The position numbers and the translations under genes were made by a program. Positions 46,811 to 55,969 of a stretch of DNA of 64,000 bases are shown here, in pieces. Position 1 is the first letter of the stretch, and each line of letters begins with the position of its first letter. Origin of the DNA: Phreatobacter cathodiphilus (GTDB taxonomy: Bacteria; Pseudomonadota; Alphaproteobacteria; Rhizobiales; Phreatobacteraceae); the NCBI RefSeq assembly GCF_003008515.1, contig NZ_CP027668.1:310001-374000 (forward strand). Reading direction: 5' to 3'. Under the pieces are notes generated by a model. It saw only the letters and a program-made list of their open reading frames with translations, had not been told where the DNA came from and made no database searches.

Positions 46811-48436
46811 TCAGGCCGGGAAACGATAGGCCTTGAACTGCTCGCGCAGGGTGGTCTTCTGGATCTTGCCCGTGGCGGTGTGCGGAATCTCGTCCACCAC
46901 CACCACGTCGTCCGGCATCCACCACTTGGCGATCTTGCCCTCCATGAAGGCGAGCAGCCCATCGCGCGTCGGCGTGCGGCCGGCCTTCGGCACCACGATG
47001 AGCAGCGGCCGCTCGTCCCATTTTGGATGGACGACGCCGATGACCGCGGCCTCGGCCACGTCGGGATGGCCGACGGCGAGGTTTTCCAGGTCGATGGAGG
47101 AGATCCATTCGCCGCCGGACTTGATGACGTCCTTGGAGCGGTCGACGATGCGCATGTAGCCGTAGGGATCGATCGAGGCGACGTCGCCGGTGTCGAAGAA
47201 GCCGTCGGCGTCGAGGATCTCGCCGCCCTCGCGCTTGAAGTAGGAGCCGGCGACCGCCGGCCCGCGCACCATCAGGCGGCCGAAGGCCTTGCCGTCGCGC
47301 GCCAGCTCCTGACGCGCGTCGTCGACTATCTTCATCTCGACGCCGAACGGCGGGTGGCCCGTCGTCTCCTTGATGTCGAGCCAGGCGTCCCCCGTCAGGT
47401 CCGCATATTCGGGTTTGAGCGAGCACAGGGTGCCGATGGGGCTCATCTCCGTCATGCCCCAGGCATGCATGACCTCGGCGCCGTAGACGTCGCGGAACTT
47501 CTCCGTCACGGCGCGCGGGCAGGCCGAGCCGCCGATGATCACCTTGGTGAGGTCCGGCAGCATCTGCCCGGTCTTCTCCAGCTCCTGCAGCAGCATCAGC
47601 CACACCGTCGGCACGGCCGCGGAATGGGTCACCTTGTAGGTGACGAGGAGCTCGGCGATCGACGCGCCGTCCATCTTGGCGCCGGGCATCACCAGCGAGG
47701 TGCCGGCCATGGGCGCGGTGAAGGCGAGGGACCAGCCGTTGGCGTGGAACATCGGCACCACCGGCAGCATCACGTCGCGCGACGACAGGCCCAGCATGTC
47801 GGGCGCGTTGCACATCAGCGAATGGATGACGTTGGAGCGGTGGGAGTAGACGACGCCCTTCGGGTTGCCCGTCGTGCCGGAGGTGTAGCACATGCCGGCG
47901 GCGGTGTTCTCGTCGAAGCTCTTCCAGGCGAAGTCGTCGTCGACCTCGTTCAGCCAGTCCTCATAGGCGACCGCGTTCTTCAGGCTCGTCTGCGGCATGT
48001 GCGCACCGTCGGTGAGCACCACGAAGCGCTCCACCGTCGGCAGCTTGTCGGCCAGCTTCTCCATCAGCGGCACGAAGGTCAGGTCCACCAGCATCATGCG
48101 GTCTTCCGCATGGTTGGCGATCCAGGCGATCTGCTCGGGGAAAAGGCGCGGGTTCAGCGTGTGATAGATGGCGCCGATGCCGGTGATGCCGTACCAGACC
48201 TCGAGGTGGCGCCAGGTGTTCCAGGCCACGGTGCCGATCCGGTCGCCGAGCTTGATGCCGTCCTTCTCGAGCCGCTTGGCGACGCGCAGCGCGTTGCGCC
48301 GGATGTCCGAATAGGTCGTCTCGACGATCGGCCCCTCGATGGAGCGCGAGATCACCTTGCGGCCGCCGTGATAGAGCCCCGCATGGTCGATGATCTTCGG
48401 GATCAGCAGCGGCCAGTCCTGCATCAGACCGAGCAT
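46811..48436 (-). CDS. long-chain/3-(methylthio)propionyl-type acyl-CoA ligase
   Basis: 541-residue AMP-forming ligase. P-loop [21 protein letters not shown]5 motif [31 protein letters not shown], hinge [19 protein letters not shown] and catalytic Lys in [16 protein letters not shown]. The pattern fits the group annotated as long-chain-fatty-acid or 3-(methylthio)propionyl-CoA ligases (DmdB-like). No other DMSP genes are near, so a general medium/long-chain acyl substrate is as likely. It is the first gene of a leftward series but 90 bp separates it from DUF898. Confidence 0.88.
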   Translation of the reverse strand: MLGLMQDWPLLIPKIIDHAGLYHGGRKVISRSIEGPIVETTYSDIRRNALRVAKRLEKDGIKLGDRIGTVAWNTWRHLEVWYGITGIGAIYHTLNPRLFPEQIAWIANHAEDRMMLVDLTFVPLMEKLADKLPTVERFVVLTDGAHMPQTSLKNAVAYEDWLNEVDDDFAWKSFDENTAAGMCYTSGTTGNPKGVVYSHRSNVIHSLMCNAPDMLGLSSRDVMLPVVPMFHANGWSLAFTAPMAGTSLVMPGAKMDGASIAELLVTYKVTHSAAVPTVWLMLLQELEKTGQMLPDLTKVIIGGSACPRAVTEKFRDVYGAEVMHAWGMTEMSPIGTLCSLKPEYADLTGDAWLDIKETTGHPPFGVEMKIVDDARQELARDGKAFGRLMVRGPAVAGSYFKREGGEILDADGFFDTGDVASIDPYGYMRIVDRSKDVIKSGGEWISSIDLENLAVGHPDVAEAAVIGVVHPKWDERPLLIVVPKAGRTPTRDGLLAFMEGKIAKWWMPDDVVVVDEIPHTATGKIQKTTLREQFKAYRFPA

Positions 48437-48639
48437 GGTTTCCTCCGGGCATGTGCGGGCCGGCCCGAACGCCGGCCTCTGTCGCGCGGAAACCTAGTGC
48501 AGGAGGGCGCGCGCCGTCCACTGCCGACCCCTTGGCCGTTCGGCGGGGCGGGGACGCCGGCACCGGGCCCGTTGAACCCGGCGGATCACATCGCTATGGT
48601 CCGCCCGCCTGCTTCGCCCCCGGCGCGGCGGCACGGCAT

Positions 48640-48713
48640 TGGGTCGTCGTCTAATGGTAGGACTCGGGTTTTTGGTACCCGCTATCTAGGTTCGAATCCT
48701 AGCGACCCAGCCA
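48640..48713 (+). tRNA. tRNA-Gln (anticodon TTG)
   Basis: Acceptor TGGGTCG/CGACCCA, D arm with AATGGTAGGA, anticodon arm CGGGT-TTTTGGT-ACCCG with anticodon TTG, T arm CTAGG-TTCGAAT-CCTAG, discriminator G and encoded CCA. Phage-type DNA begins right after it, so its 3' end is the likely attachment site (attL); the other copy would lie outside the window. Confidence 0.96.
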
Positions 48714-48868
48714 TTTCCATAAGTGTATGAAATATATAATAATTTTTTGAAGACTGTAGCAGTGAAATGTAGCAGTGCGCCGCGGCATTGGCGGGAAGGG
48801 CCAACCAATTTAGGGCCGTTGCAGGAGACTTACTCTTCGTGCCTAATCGCGTGCGGAGGGCACATGAA

Positions 48869-49201
48869 ATGAAAGAACCACCCAAGGATTCTAACGCTGT
48901 TATCGCCTGTATAATTCTTGCGATAGCGTTCTTGCTCATTGCGGCAGCAATCGCCGCCAATGCACCTAGTCAGTTCAGCGATCCCATGGGACGGATGGCG
49001 ACGCTATACACTGCGGGAGTTGTCGCGGGTGGCGCATTCCTGCCTGCGATATGCGCAATCCTGTTCTATTATTTACACCGGCTTACGCTCATAAATTACG
49101 CTGTCCTGACCGCGATCCGAGAGGCAGAACACGTCCGAAATCGCCAGATGGAACCGGTCGAGAAGCTGGCAGCGTCACTGGCCGCCAAGCACGGCCTTTA
49201 G
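48869..49201 (+). CDS. hypothetical two-span membrane protein in prophage
   Basis: 110 residues from MKEPPKDSNAVIACII. Two membrane helices near residues 10-30 (AVIACIILAIAFLLIAAAIA) and 48-70 (AGVVAGGAFLPAICAILFYY), with a helical charged tail (LTAIREAEHVRNRQMEPVEK). It could be a holin-like or accessory protein, but no lysis partner is near. An ATG five bases earlier runs into a stop. The only plus-strand gene near this end of the prophage. Confidence 0.6.
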   Translation: MKEPPKDSNAVIACIILAIAFLLIAAAIAANAPSQFSDPMGRMATLYTAGVVAGGAFLPAICAILFYYLHRLTLINYAVLTAIREAEHVRNRQMEPVEKLAASLAAKHGL

Positions 49202-49259
49202 GTTATCCGCCGCGCCGGGAAAGCGGCGCGGCGAGCAGTCCTTCGGCCATAGGCTATGA

Positions 49260-49442
49260 CTACCGGACCAGTTCGCGAAGAAGCTGTCGCGCAAGCGCCT
49301 CAGGCGGCATGCCGCCGACCTGAGTGGTCTTTTCCTCGCCATCGTAGGTCACGGTGAGCACGTCGTGCTCGACCCTGTATCGGCCGTGGACGCGACGATC
49401 ACTAACTTCGAAGCTGATGTCCTTCCAGACAGCCTTGCCCAT
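49260..49442 (-). CDS. hypothetical small protein
   Basis: 60-61 residues, [20 protein letters not shown] at its start, beta-strand-rich ([20 protein letters not shown]). Not recognised. Last gene of the minus-strand cluster; its start overlaps the stop of the next upstream gene, so they are coupled. Confidence 0.6.
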
Positions 49443-49672
49443 CACGCAGCCTCCCCTGTTGCTAGAAGCCGGAATCGTGGGGTGATCAGGCCAGCCGCGT
49501 TGGCACGACGGCAGACGATGTAGCTCGCGACTGGTCCCTTGCCAGCTTTCCAGAGGCGGACATCGGTCCGGCTGGGACCATCGATGACTTCTGAAAGAAC
49601 CGCAGATGCGTCCACCAGCGACGCAGATTGGCTCCGGTGATAGGCGCGCATAGCGCGTGGGATAAGGTCCAT
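49442..49672 (-). CDS. hypothetical small protein
   Basis: 76 residues from [20 protein letters not shown]. Basic, with a possible short DNA-contact character but no defined domain. I chose the ATG with GGAGG-type purines upstream (AACGGAGGTGCCTTT). It overlaps the following small gene and lies 72 bp after the gene at 49744-49995. Confidence 0.6.
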
Positions 49673-49743
49673 AAAGGCACCTCCGTTTGAGTTGGGTGAG
49701 GTGCAGGGCGTAGGAGCCCTACAAACTACTCTATAGCGATCCG

Positions 49744-49995
49744 TCACAGGTTTCGTGCCGAATAGACCATCGACACCGGCGCAGGCGCGGACCGGAAGAG
49801 CACGAGGTGATCCGCGAGCGGCCTGTCGCTAGCGACGGTCGCATTGCCGGTGATGGCATCCACCGTGACGAGAAGTCGCCCGATTAGCGGGTGTGCTGCC
49901 TCGAATGCGTCGAGGCGCTCTGAGACGCGCCGGGTGACGGTTGAGCATTCGAGGATGAGGGCGAGGTCATCGCCAGGGACGAGTTGGAAGTGCAT
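49744..49995 (-). CDS. hypothetical protein
   Basis: 83 residues, MHFQLVPGDDLALILECSTV at the start, mixed alpha/beta with no membrane helix. Preceded by GAGGGGATCC close to the ATG, a fair ribosome site. Family unknown. About 90 bp separates it from the HEPN-like gene; that gap holds the palindrome TAACGCGTTA (50073-50082). Confidence 0.6.
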   Translation of the reverse strand: MHFQLVPGDDLALILECSTVTRRVSERLDAFEAAHPLIGRLLVTVDAITGNATVASDRPLADHLVLFRSAPAPVSMVYSARNL

Positions 49996-50087
49996 TGGAT
50001 CCCCTCGGTGTTAGTGACCGGGGGATCGTGAGTCGTAGTTCCAATATCGTCCAATGAATTTCTGAGGTGAAATAACGCGTTACTTAC

Positions 50088-50690
50088 TTATGCCAAGTCC
50101 TGATAGCCGGGACGAGACCGAAGCTCAATAATATTCGCCACCATTTCCGCGATGCTGCGGCCATGAAGCTCAAAATTGACGGCAATGTCCTCAATCTGAG
50201 CACCGGTATAAGCATAAGCATAGATGTCCAGTAGACCCTCTTCACCCTTGCTGTCGTCGAATGTAAAAGGGAGCTCATACCGCTTCGAGTTGCGGTCACT
50301 CGGCATCAGATAATATCCAAAGTCGCGGTCATTTATTGTCTTACTGGTAGCAACTCCGTGGGCTATATCGTTCCGGAGCTGAGAATAGCTGACTGTTAAA
50401 TTGCATATCCGGGTGATCGATGCAGCAACATCCTTTTGATTGGCAAAAACATATTCGGCAGCCTTCACTATCATGTCGCGCTTGGTCGCCGCAGGGATTA
50501 CTACGCCATAGGCACGCGCGGCAGCTTCGGATCGGGTTCCAAGAATCTGCGCGAACAGAACCGCCTGCCGCCACTCAAGCCGCTCCCAAGTCGTAAGCGC
50601 GATCCCCACTGCCCGGAATATCCGTTCCGGCGATGCGTCGCCCATGGGTAGGCGAGCCGGACGATCGTAAGGCTTAGCCTCTTTAGCCAT
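50088..50690 (-). CDS. HEPN-like protein of unknown function
   Basis: 200 residues, helical. It contains YSQLRNDIAHGVATSKT, in which RNDIAH (about residues 106-111) fits the Rx4-6H motif of HEPN domains, a family of metal-independent RNases common in toxin-antitoxin and anti-phage systems. This resemblance is by motif and helical context only. Its base composition is more AT-rich than neighbouring morphogenesis genes. Start overlaps the stop of the Rep-like gene, so the two are coupled. There is no obvious antitoxin (MNT-type) partner. Confidence 0.6.
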   Translation of the reverse strand: MAKEAKPYDRPARLPMGDASPERIFRAVGIALTTWERLEWRQAVLFAQILGTRSEAAARAYGVVIPAATKRDMIVKAAEYVFANQKDVAASITRICNLTVSYSQLRNDIAHGVATSKTINDRDFGYYLMPSDRNSKRYELPFTFDDSKGEEGLLDIYAYAYTGAQIEDIAVNFELHGRSIAEMVANIIELRSRPGYQDLA

Positions 50691-51673
50691 TAGGCTTCCT
50701 CCTGCGCTTGCAGGACCGATAGCCTATCGCGCCCATACAGAGCCTCAGCACGCCGCTTGATAGTCGGGGACGCAGAGACACCGCGCTGCCCAACTTGCTG
50801 CCGCACGGCCTCGTTGTTGCGGACGCAGTAGGTGCCCCAGCCGCCGTCGCCGTGCTCACCAATCCAAACTTGGCGCTTCTCTCCCCGTCTATGGGTCCAG
50901 CGTCCACCGGCTCTCTTCAGGGCCTTCCGGACGCGGTCGCTGTCCTGCCAGCTGGCGATGATGCCGCCCTGAAGATGAAGCCTGCCGTCGTCGTCAATGT
51001 CGAGGGCGCACCAGAAATCCATGGCCTGCCCGAACTCAGCCTTCAGGGCATCGCGGACACGATCCCGGAGGACAGTGAAGGCACCCTTCGCAGAGCCCTC
51101 GGCACGCGCAATCACATCAGGGCTGAAGTTGACGACGAAGGGCACGCCCCCGGCTTCACTCACTGACTGCTGCCAGTAATGGCTCTTGAGGACCGGGGTC
51201 GCCTTCTCCCAGAGAGGGGGATGCTTGTGGTCCGGGAACTGTCGCTTGAGATAGCCTTTGACCTGGGGTGTCAGGTATCGAGCCTTGAGGGCTTTGATGC
51301 GCTCTAGGAGGTCTGGGTCTGGGGTGTGGAGAGAGAGGGGTGAGGGGGCTTTAACTGAAGTCGCGCGAAACTCTTGCAGCGCCTTTCGGCGGCCCAAGTC
51401 TTTCAATTCGCTGAGGAAATGACGGTCGCGACGGGACGATCGGCGGGTGCGTTTTTCGGCAGTTTTGGACCGCACCGGGAGCGGTGAAATCTCGCTGGCA
51501 GCGGGTGCTGAAGCGCCGTCTCGGTCCGGCTGGTCAAGCTGATCGATTTGCACGAACAGTAGCTCGCGAGCTCGCCGCTCATCATCGTCGCTATGGCTGC
51601 TGTAGACGAACGTCTCGTCTTTTCTTTGCGAAACTCCGGGGATTCCGCTATAATCAAACTCATCGAGTGGCAT
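50690..51673 (-). CDS. possible HUH-type replication initiator-like protein
   Basis: 327 residues from MPLDEFDYSGIPGVSQ. The first 160 are charged and poorly structured; the C-terminal half looks like a small Rep endonuclease: VPFVVNFSPDVIARAEGS, a central strand MDFWCALDIDDDGRLHLQGG (HxQ in place of HUH) and downstream DGGWGTYCVRNN with a candidate catalytic Tyr near residue 282. The frame stays open upstream to an ATG at 51814, adding a segment with HIHLHCHAIIGI, but that stretch is crossed by a terminator-like hairpin, so I prefer the inner start. The assignment is an inference; no origin was identified. Confidence 0.5.
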   Translation of the reverse strand: MPLDEFDYSGIPGVSQRKDETFVYSSHSDDDERRARELLFVQIDQLDQPDRDGASAPAASEISPLPVRSKTAEKRTRRSSRRDRHFLSELKDLGRRKALQEFRATSVKAPSPLSLHTPDPDLLERIKALKARYLTPQVKGYLKRQFPDHKHPPLWEKATPVLKSHYWQQSVSEAGGVPFVVNFSPDVIARAEGSAKGAFTVLRDRVRDALKAEFGQAMDFWCALDIDDDGRLHLQGGIIASWQDSDRVRKALKRAGGRWTHRRGEKRQVWIGEHGDGGWGTYCVRNNEAVRQQVGQRGVSASPTIKRRAEALYGRDRLSVLQAQEEA

Positions 51674-51700
51674 TGCTCGATACCTTTCAAAACCTAATCT

Positions 51701-51728
51701 GCCCCACGCTTCGGCGTGGGGCTTTTTT
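51701..51728 (+). terminator. rho-independent terminator in plus orientation
   Basis: GCCCCACGC, TTCG loop, GCGTGGGGC, then TTTTTTG: a textbook terminator reading rightwards. No plus-strand gene ends here; on the minus strand it lies in the 5' region of the Rep-like gene. Confidence 0.85.
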
Positions 51729-51842
51729 GTTATCCCTATTATAGCATGACAGTGCAGGTGGATGTGGAGAGAGTTCTCAGCATCTCGATATTCAGCGCCG
51801 CAACGTGCGAGCATGCGTGATGCGATTCGAGAGGCACTTCAG

Positions 51843-52808
51843 ATGCTCACAGCAGAGCAAAAGGCACTAGTCAGGCAAATTCAGTCGATTTTTATGCCAA
51901 CGGCAACCCGCAAGCGAGCCGAGGCAAAAGATGCGGGACGAAAACTGGTCCACTACACAAGTGCCGCCAATGCCCTCAACATCATCCGGAACCGTCGCGT
52001 ATGGATGCGGAGCATCTATGCTATGAATGACTTCAGAGAGATCGAACATGGCTTCGATCTTCTGAATGAGTCTTTAACTGCGAAGAAAGACGAGCTTTTT
52101 GCGGCGCTTGATGAATGCTCGGTCGGCGTCGGTAAAATGACCGTCGACTTGTTCAACTCCCACCTGCCCGCGATCCGGCGAGGCACCTACGTTGCTTGCA
52201 TGTCGGAACACCTTCCAGAGGAAGATGGGCTTGGTCGGCTGTCAATGTGGCGGGCCTATGGTAGCCAAATCGCAGGAACGGCGCTCGTCATCAATGCTGA
52301 CCCCATGTATATTGAAGACGATATCGGTTTAATGTCCAACCCTGTTCAATATTTTTCTCAGAAAGAGGCAAAAGACGAGATAGAAGAGGTCATATCAAAT
52401 ATAATACTCAATAAGTCTATGCTGAAAGACGCGGGTCAAGCAACCGTCATGCAGGGGCTTTTTGCATGCTTTCTCAATATGACTATCTGCACGAAGCATC
52501 CCGGTTTCGCTGAAGAAAGAGAGTGGCGGATTATGCACTTGCCCCAACTCTGGCCAAGCAAGGCTACAGAGAGGAGCGTCGAGGTCATCAATGGCTATCC
52601 CCAGATCGTATACAAGATCATAATGGAGGATAACGCGGAGATCGGTCTAACTGGGGTGACGCCAGACAAGCTGATCGACCAAGTCATCATCGGTCCCTCG
52701 CGGTTTCCATTGCTACAATATGACGCAATGGTGCTTGAGCTAGAAAGTCTTGGTATGGAAGATCTGAAGGAGAAAGTGCGTGCCTCAGATATTCCCTTGA
52801 GGACCTGA
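51843..52808 (+). CDS. DUF2971 domain protein
   Basis: 321 residues. DUF2971 signature: KLVHYTSAANALNIIRNRRV near residues 34-53, IYAMNDFREIEHGF, YVACMSEHLPEEDGLGRLSM and WRAYGS, then EEREWRIMHLP near the end. The family has no settled function; it occurs in accessory and defence-rich regions. The HYT...ND...E arrangement resembles ADP-ribosyltransferase-like folds, which is only an inference. Composition is AT-rich against the flanks. I chose the ATG preceded by GAGAGG; ATGs at 51813 and 51762 are alternatives. Opposite strand to all phage structural genes, so likely independent cargo. Confidence 0.78.
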   Translation: MLTAEQKALVRQIQSIFMPTATRKRAEAKDAGRKLVHYTSAANALNIIRNRRVWMRSIYAMNDFREIEHGFDLLNESLTAKKDELFAALDECSVGVGKMTVDLFNSHLPAIRRGTYVACMSEHLPEEDGLGRLSMWRAYGSQIAGTALVINADPMYIEDDIGLMSNPVQYFSQKEAKDEIEEVISNIILNKSMLKDAGQATVMQGLFACFLNMTICTKHPGFAEEREWRIMHLPQLWPSKATERSVEVINGYPQIVYKIIMEDNAEIGLTGVTPDKLIDQVIIGPSRFPLLQYDAMVLELESLGMEDLKEKVRASDIPLRT

Positions 52809-52824
52809 GTCGAATTTCGCTCGG

Positions 52825-53166
52825 CTAATTGAACGACTGCCGCAGCGTCGCGGTGACGGTGTGGGGCGCGCCGCGTGTGCGCGACCACTCCTTGCAGGTC
52901 ACCTTGATCCAGGGTCCGGTCGTCGTCTCGCGCCACCAGAACGGCGTCGTGCCCTTCTGGGTGCGGAAGAACGTCACGATTGCATCGGCCTGCGCCGTCG
53001 TGAGGACGTCCCACTTCAGGCGGAAGACGTCGCGCATGTGATTGAGCCCGTCCGGCGTCGGCTGGGAATAGCCGTCACCGAACTCAGCATCGAGGATCTT
53101 CAACTCCGGGGTGTTCTCGGTGCCCGGAGAGGGAGCGGGAACGGGCTGGAAATAGGCGAGTGTCAT
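52825..53166 (-). CDS. phage minor tail protein (gpM-like)
   Basis: 113 residues of the Phage_min_tail family: LDAEFGDGYSQPTPDGLNH, then TFFRTQKGTTPFWWRETTTG and a C-terminal strand (GAPHTVTATLRQSF). In lambda-like phages gpM is part of the tail tip; normally gpL, gpK and others follow. Here it is the last gene of the operon and a plus-strand DUF2971 gene comes next, so the tail-tip module is missing or elsewhere. Confidence 0.85.
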   Translation of the reverse strand: MTLAYFQPVPAPSPGTENTPELKILDAEFGDGYSQPTPDGLNHMRDVFRLKWDVLTTAQADAIVTFFRTQKGTTPFWWRETTTGPWIKVTCKEWSRTRGAPHTVTATLRQSFN

Positions 53167-53173
53167 GACCCCC

Positions 53174-55966
53174 TCACAAGCGCCCGTGGGCTTCGATCAG
53201 GCCGTTGGGCTTCAAGGCCTTGATCAGCTCTTCCCCGACAATGGCGCGGATGCCGTTGATCATCTCGCGGCTCGTCCGCTCGGCAAGGTCTTGGTTCTGC
53301 TGAGGCGTGCCGCCGTTGGCGGTGACCGTCACGACGGGGGAAATCGTGACGTTGGCCCCGCTCGCGTTAGCACCCGTAAAGCCGCGTGCAGGGGGCGACG
53401 GAATGGCAGGAACAGGGATCGCACCGACGCTTCCGCCACCGGCATAGCCGGGCACGCCTCGACGGATCGCCTCAAGGTTCTTCACGCCGATGCGGGCGAC
53501 GGCTTCCTGCGGCAGGACATATTCGCCGCGATGGACGATGCCCGCCGGCTCATACTTGCCGCCGTTGCCCGTATATCCGCCTTCGGAAAATCCCATCAGT
53601 TTCGAAAAGATGCCGGACAGAGAGCCGAACAGGCCTCCGCCGCCAGCGGGCTTGAAGATCGCGTCGAACGCAGCGTTCAGGGCAAGGCTTGCGAGGCGAT
53701 TGCCGAGACTGCGAAGGGCCTGATCCCAGCTCTTCGTTCCGAGAACGACGTCGACAAGCTCGTTCTTGGACGTGCTGTAGAACTCCTCTGCGGCCTGCTT
53801 CGCGCGCTCATGGCCTTCGGACACGCGGCGTAGCGCATCGGCCTGCCTGCCATACTCCGTTGCAACCGCTGCGATGGCGCTGCGCTGTTGTTCTGACAGC
53901 GAGATATTGCGCCACTGGGCATCGCCGTTTGATCTGGCCGTGTCTTGAAGCCGCCGCAGCGTCTGCTGCTCCAACTCAAGCTGCATGCGGCGGCGCTCTT
54001 GTTCCTCATAGCCCTTGCCGACCGTCTCGCGCTCAAGAACAAGCATGGCAATGCGGTCTCGGATTGCCTGAACCTCGCGGTTGAAGCTGTCATCCGTCGT
54101 GCGCCGCTGCCGCGTGCTGGTCCTGCCGCCGCCTTCGCCGCTCCGGCGCTCGTCCGCTGCGATCTCGGCTTGCGCCATCGACCGAATTTCGCTCTCGCGA
54201 AGCGTAACGCCGCCCTCATTCGCCTTCTTTCTGATCTCCGCAATCTTCGCCTCGAGCGTCACCTGTTCGCTGGTCAGCGCGTTGCGTCGTTCTGCCTCGG
54301 CTCGGAACGCGCGCCCCGCCTGAGCCATTCGCTCATAGGCGGACATCGACTCGTTCTCGGAGCGGCGGAAGGATGGCCCGCCGCCGAGCGCTCCAAGCGC
54401 CGCTGCGGCTTCATTCGTCACGGCAACCTGCTTGCGCAGTGCTGCGATGATCTCATTGATCCGATCCACCAGCGGGCCGGGGTTCAGACTGCGGCCCAAC
54501 GCCTCTAGAGCGTCCGCAGCCGTCTTGCTCGTCTTCTCCCCGCTCTGAAGCTCTCGGTCCAACTGCTTGAGCTGTTCGACCTGCGCAGGCGAGATGAACT
54601 GCCGCATCGAAAAATCGTCAACCAGACGGATGAAGCCGGAAAGCTGGCGTTGGGTCTGGCGTTCGGTCTGCTCGGCAACCTGCAAGCCGGCAAGCAAGGC
54701 GCTGCGCTGGGAGGCCACAAGACGCTGAGCGGCATCGACCGTCGCGTCGCCTGTCTTTTTTGCCGCCTGCTCGACCCGGAGAAGCGCGGCCTCGTAAGCC
54801 TTCGCTCCCTCGGTCGCCTTCGCGGACGATGAGCCGAACAGGACCAGCGAACCGACCAGCGCACCGCCGATGATGAGACCAAGAGGACCGGCAGCGGCCC
54901 CAATGCCGGCAATCGCCGCCTTGGCGGTGCCGGTCGCTGTGCCCACGGCCAGAGCGACGGCGAGTGCCGAACGCAGGCTGGCAACGAACTGGATCATTCC
55001 GGCCGTGCCGAGAGCGAGAGAGGCCACCATGGGCGCGATTGCACGGCCGACAAGAGCACCGCCAATCACGGCCGCGACCTTCAGCACAATGTCTGCGGTC
55101 TGGCCGAAACTATCAGCGAGCGAGTTCAAGCCCTGGGCGAGACGCTGACTGGCACCAAGGCTCTCATCCGTCTCGCCAATGTAGCGGGTCAGTGCGTTGG
55201 TGATCTTGGTGTATGCCTGCCCGATCGTCTGGGATGAATTCGCGGCCATGGCCTCGATAGATCCCATCCCTTCGATGAAGGCGCGGAAGAACTCGCGGTT
55301 TGTGACCTTACCTTCGTTGACCAGCTCTTTCAGCTTGGCCACCGATCCGCCAGCCGAAGCCATACCGTTCGCCACGGCCATCAGGATTGGCCGGGCTCCC
55401 TCGTTGATCGAATTGAACTCCTCAGCCTGCACTTTGGCGGAGCCGAGAGCCTGCCCAAGCTGAAGCAGCGCGCCGGACGCCTGAGTCGCATCGGTGCCGG
55501 CAACCCGCAGCGCCACGGCAACGCCATCTGAGAACTTCAAAAGCTCGGCTTGGCTTGCCCCCAGCTCTGTGGACACTTGCGCGGCTCGTCCGTAGAGGGT
55601 CGTCAATGCCGAAAGCGGAGCGGCATTGCGCTGGGCAGACTGAAACAGCTCGTTCAGCACGGCGGTCTGCTGAACGCCAGTCACACCCACGACCGCGAGA
55701 CTGTTCTTGGCTGCGGTCCAGGCGTCCGCGTAGCGCAGGATTTCTCGGGTGCTGAGGGCGGCACCGATGCCTGAGAGCGGCGCGACAAGGCTGCGCCCCA
55801 TCGAAGCCATCACGCCCTCAAGGTTGCGGGCAGCGGCGCGGCTGCGGTTCTCGATACCGCGCCAATTATCGTTGGTGATGCGAGAAGCCTTTTGGAAGTT
55901 TCGCTCAAACTCGCGAATGCGAGCTTCCAGCATTACCAAAAGTTGGGGGGCGTCGAACTCAGCCAT
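53174..55966 (-). CDS. phage tape measure protein
   Basis: 930 residues. The N-terminal tape-measure domain (about residues 75-270) reads [40 protein letters not shown] and GAFEFNSI-type [21 protein letters not shown]. Hydrophobic helices lie near residues 290-380, coiled coils through 400-740 and a glycine/proline-rich tail. The C-terminal [20 protein letters not shown] is common to these proteins. It sets tail length in siphoviruses. It lies directly behind the terminase large subunit (3 bp), not behind a tail assembly chaperone as usual. Confidence 0.93.
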   Translation of the reverse strand: MAEFDAPQLLVMLEARIREFERNFQKASRITNDNWRGIENRSRAAARNLEGVMASMGRSLVAPLSGIGAALSTREILRYADAWTAAKNSLAVVGVTGVQQTAVLNELFQSAQRNAAPLSALTTLYGRAAQVSTELGASQAELLKFSDGVAVALRVAGTDATQASGALLQLGQALGSAKVQAEEFNSINEGARPILMAVANGMASAGGSVAKLKELVNEGKVTNREFFRAFIEGMGSIEAMAANSSQTIGQAYTKITNALTRYIGETDESLGASQRLAQGLNSLADSFGQTADIVLKVAAVIGGALVGRAIAPMVASLALGTAGMIQFVASLRSALAVALAVGTATGTAKAAIAGIGAAAGPLGLIIGGALVGSLVLFGSSSAKATEGAKAYEAALLRVEQAAKKTGDATVDAAQRLVASQRSALLAGLQVAEQTERQTQRQLSGFIRLVDDFSMRQFISPAQVEQLKQLDRELQSGEKTSKTAADALEALGRSLNPGPLVDRINEIIAALRKQVAVTNEAAAALGALGGGPSFRRSENESMSAYERMAQAGRAFRAEAERRNALTSEQVTLEAKIAEIRKKANEGGVTLRESEIRSMAQAEIAADERRSGEGGGRTSTRQRRTTDDSFNREVQAIRDRIAMLVLERETVGKGYEEQERRRMQLELEQQTLRRLQDTARSNGDAQWRNISLSEQQRSAIAAVATEYGRQADALRRVSEGHERAKQAAEEFYSTSKNELVDVVLGTKSWDQALRSLGNRLASLALNAAFDAIFKPAGGGGLFGSLSGIFSKLMGFSEGGYTGNGGKYEPAGIVHRGEYVLPQEAVARIGVKNLEAIRRGVPGYAGGGSVGAIPVPAIPSPPARGFTGANASGANVTISPVVTVTANGGTPQQNQDLAERTSREMINGIRAIVGEELIKALKPNGLIEAHGRL

Positions 55967-55969
55967 GAT

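Noticed and set aside
45360-47891. Upstream extension of the M48 protease frame
   Set aside because: The frame is open far upstream, but that part is an out-of-frame shadow of DUF898 and the acyl-CoA ligase; the real start is the ATG overlapping the DUF898 stop.
48714-48868. Integrase gene next to tRNA-Gln
   Set aside because: Neither strand shows an integrase domain or the R-H-R-Y catalytic pattern in this AT-rich stretch.
48682-48960. Minus-strand frame ending in AGSLGFEPR
   Set aside because: Its end is the antisense of the tRNA-Gln gene, a frequent annotation artefact; no protein family fits.
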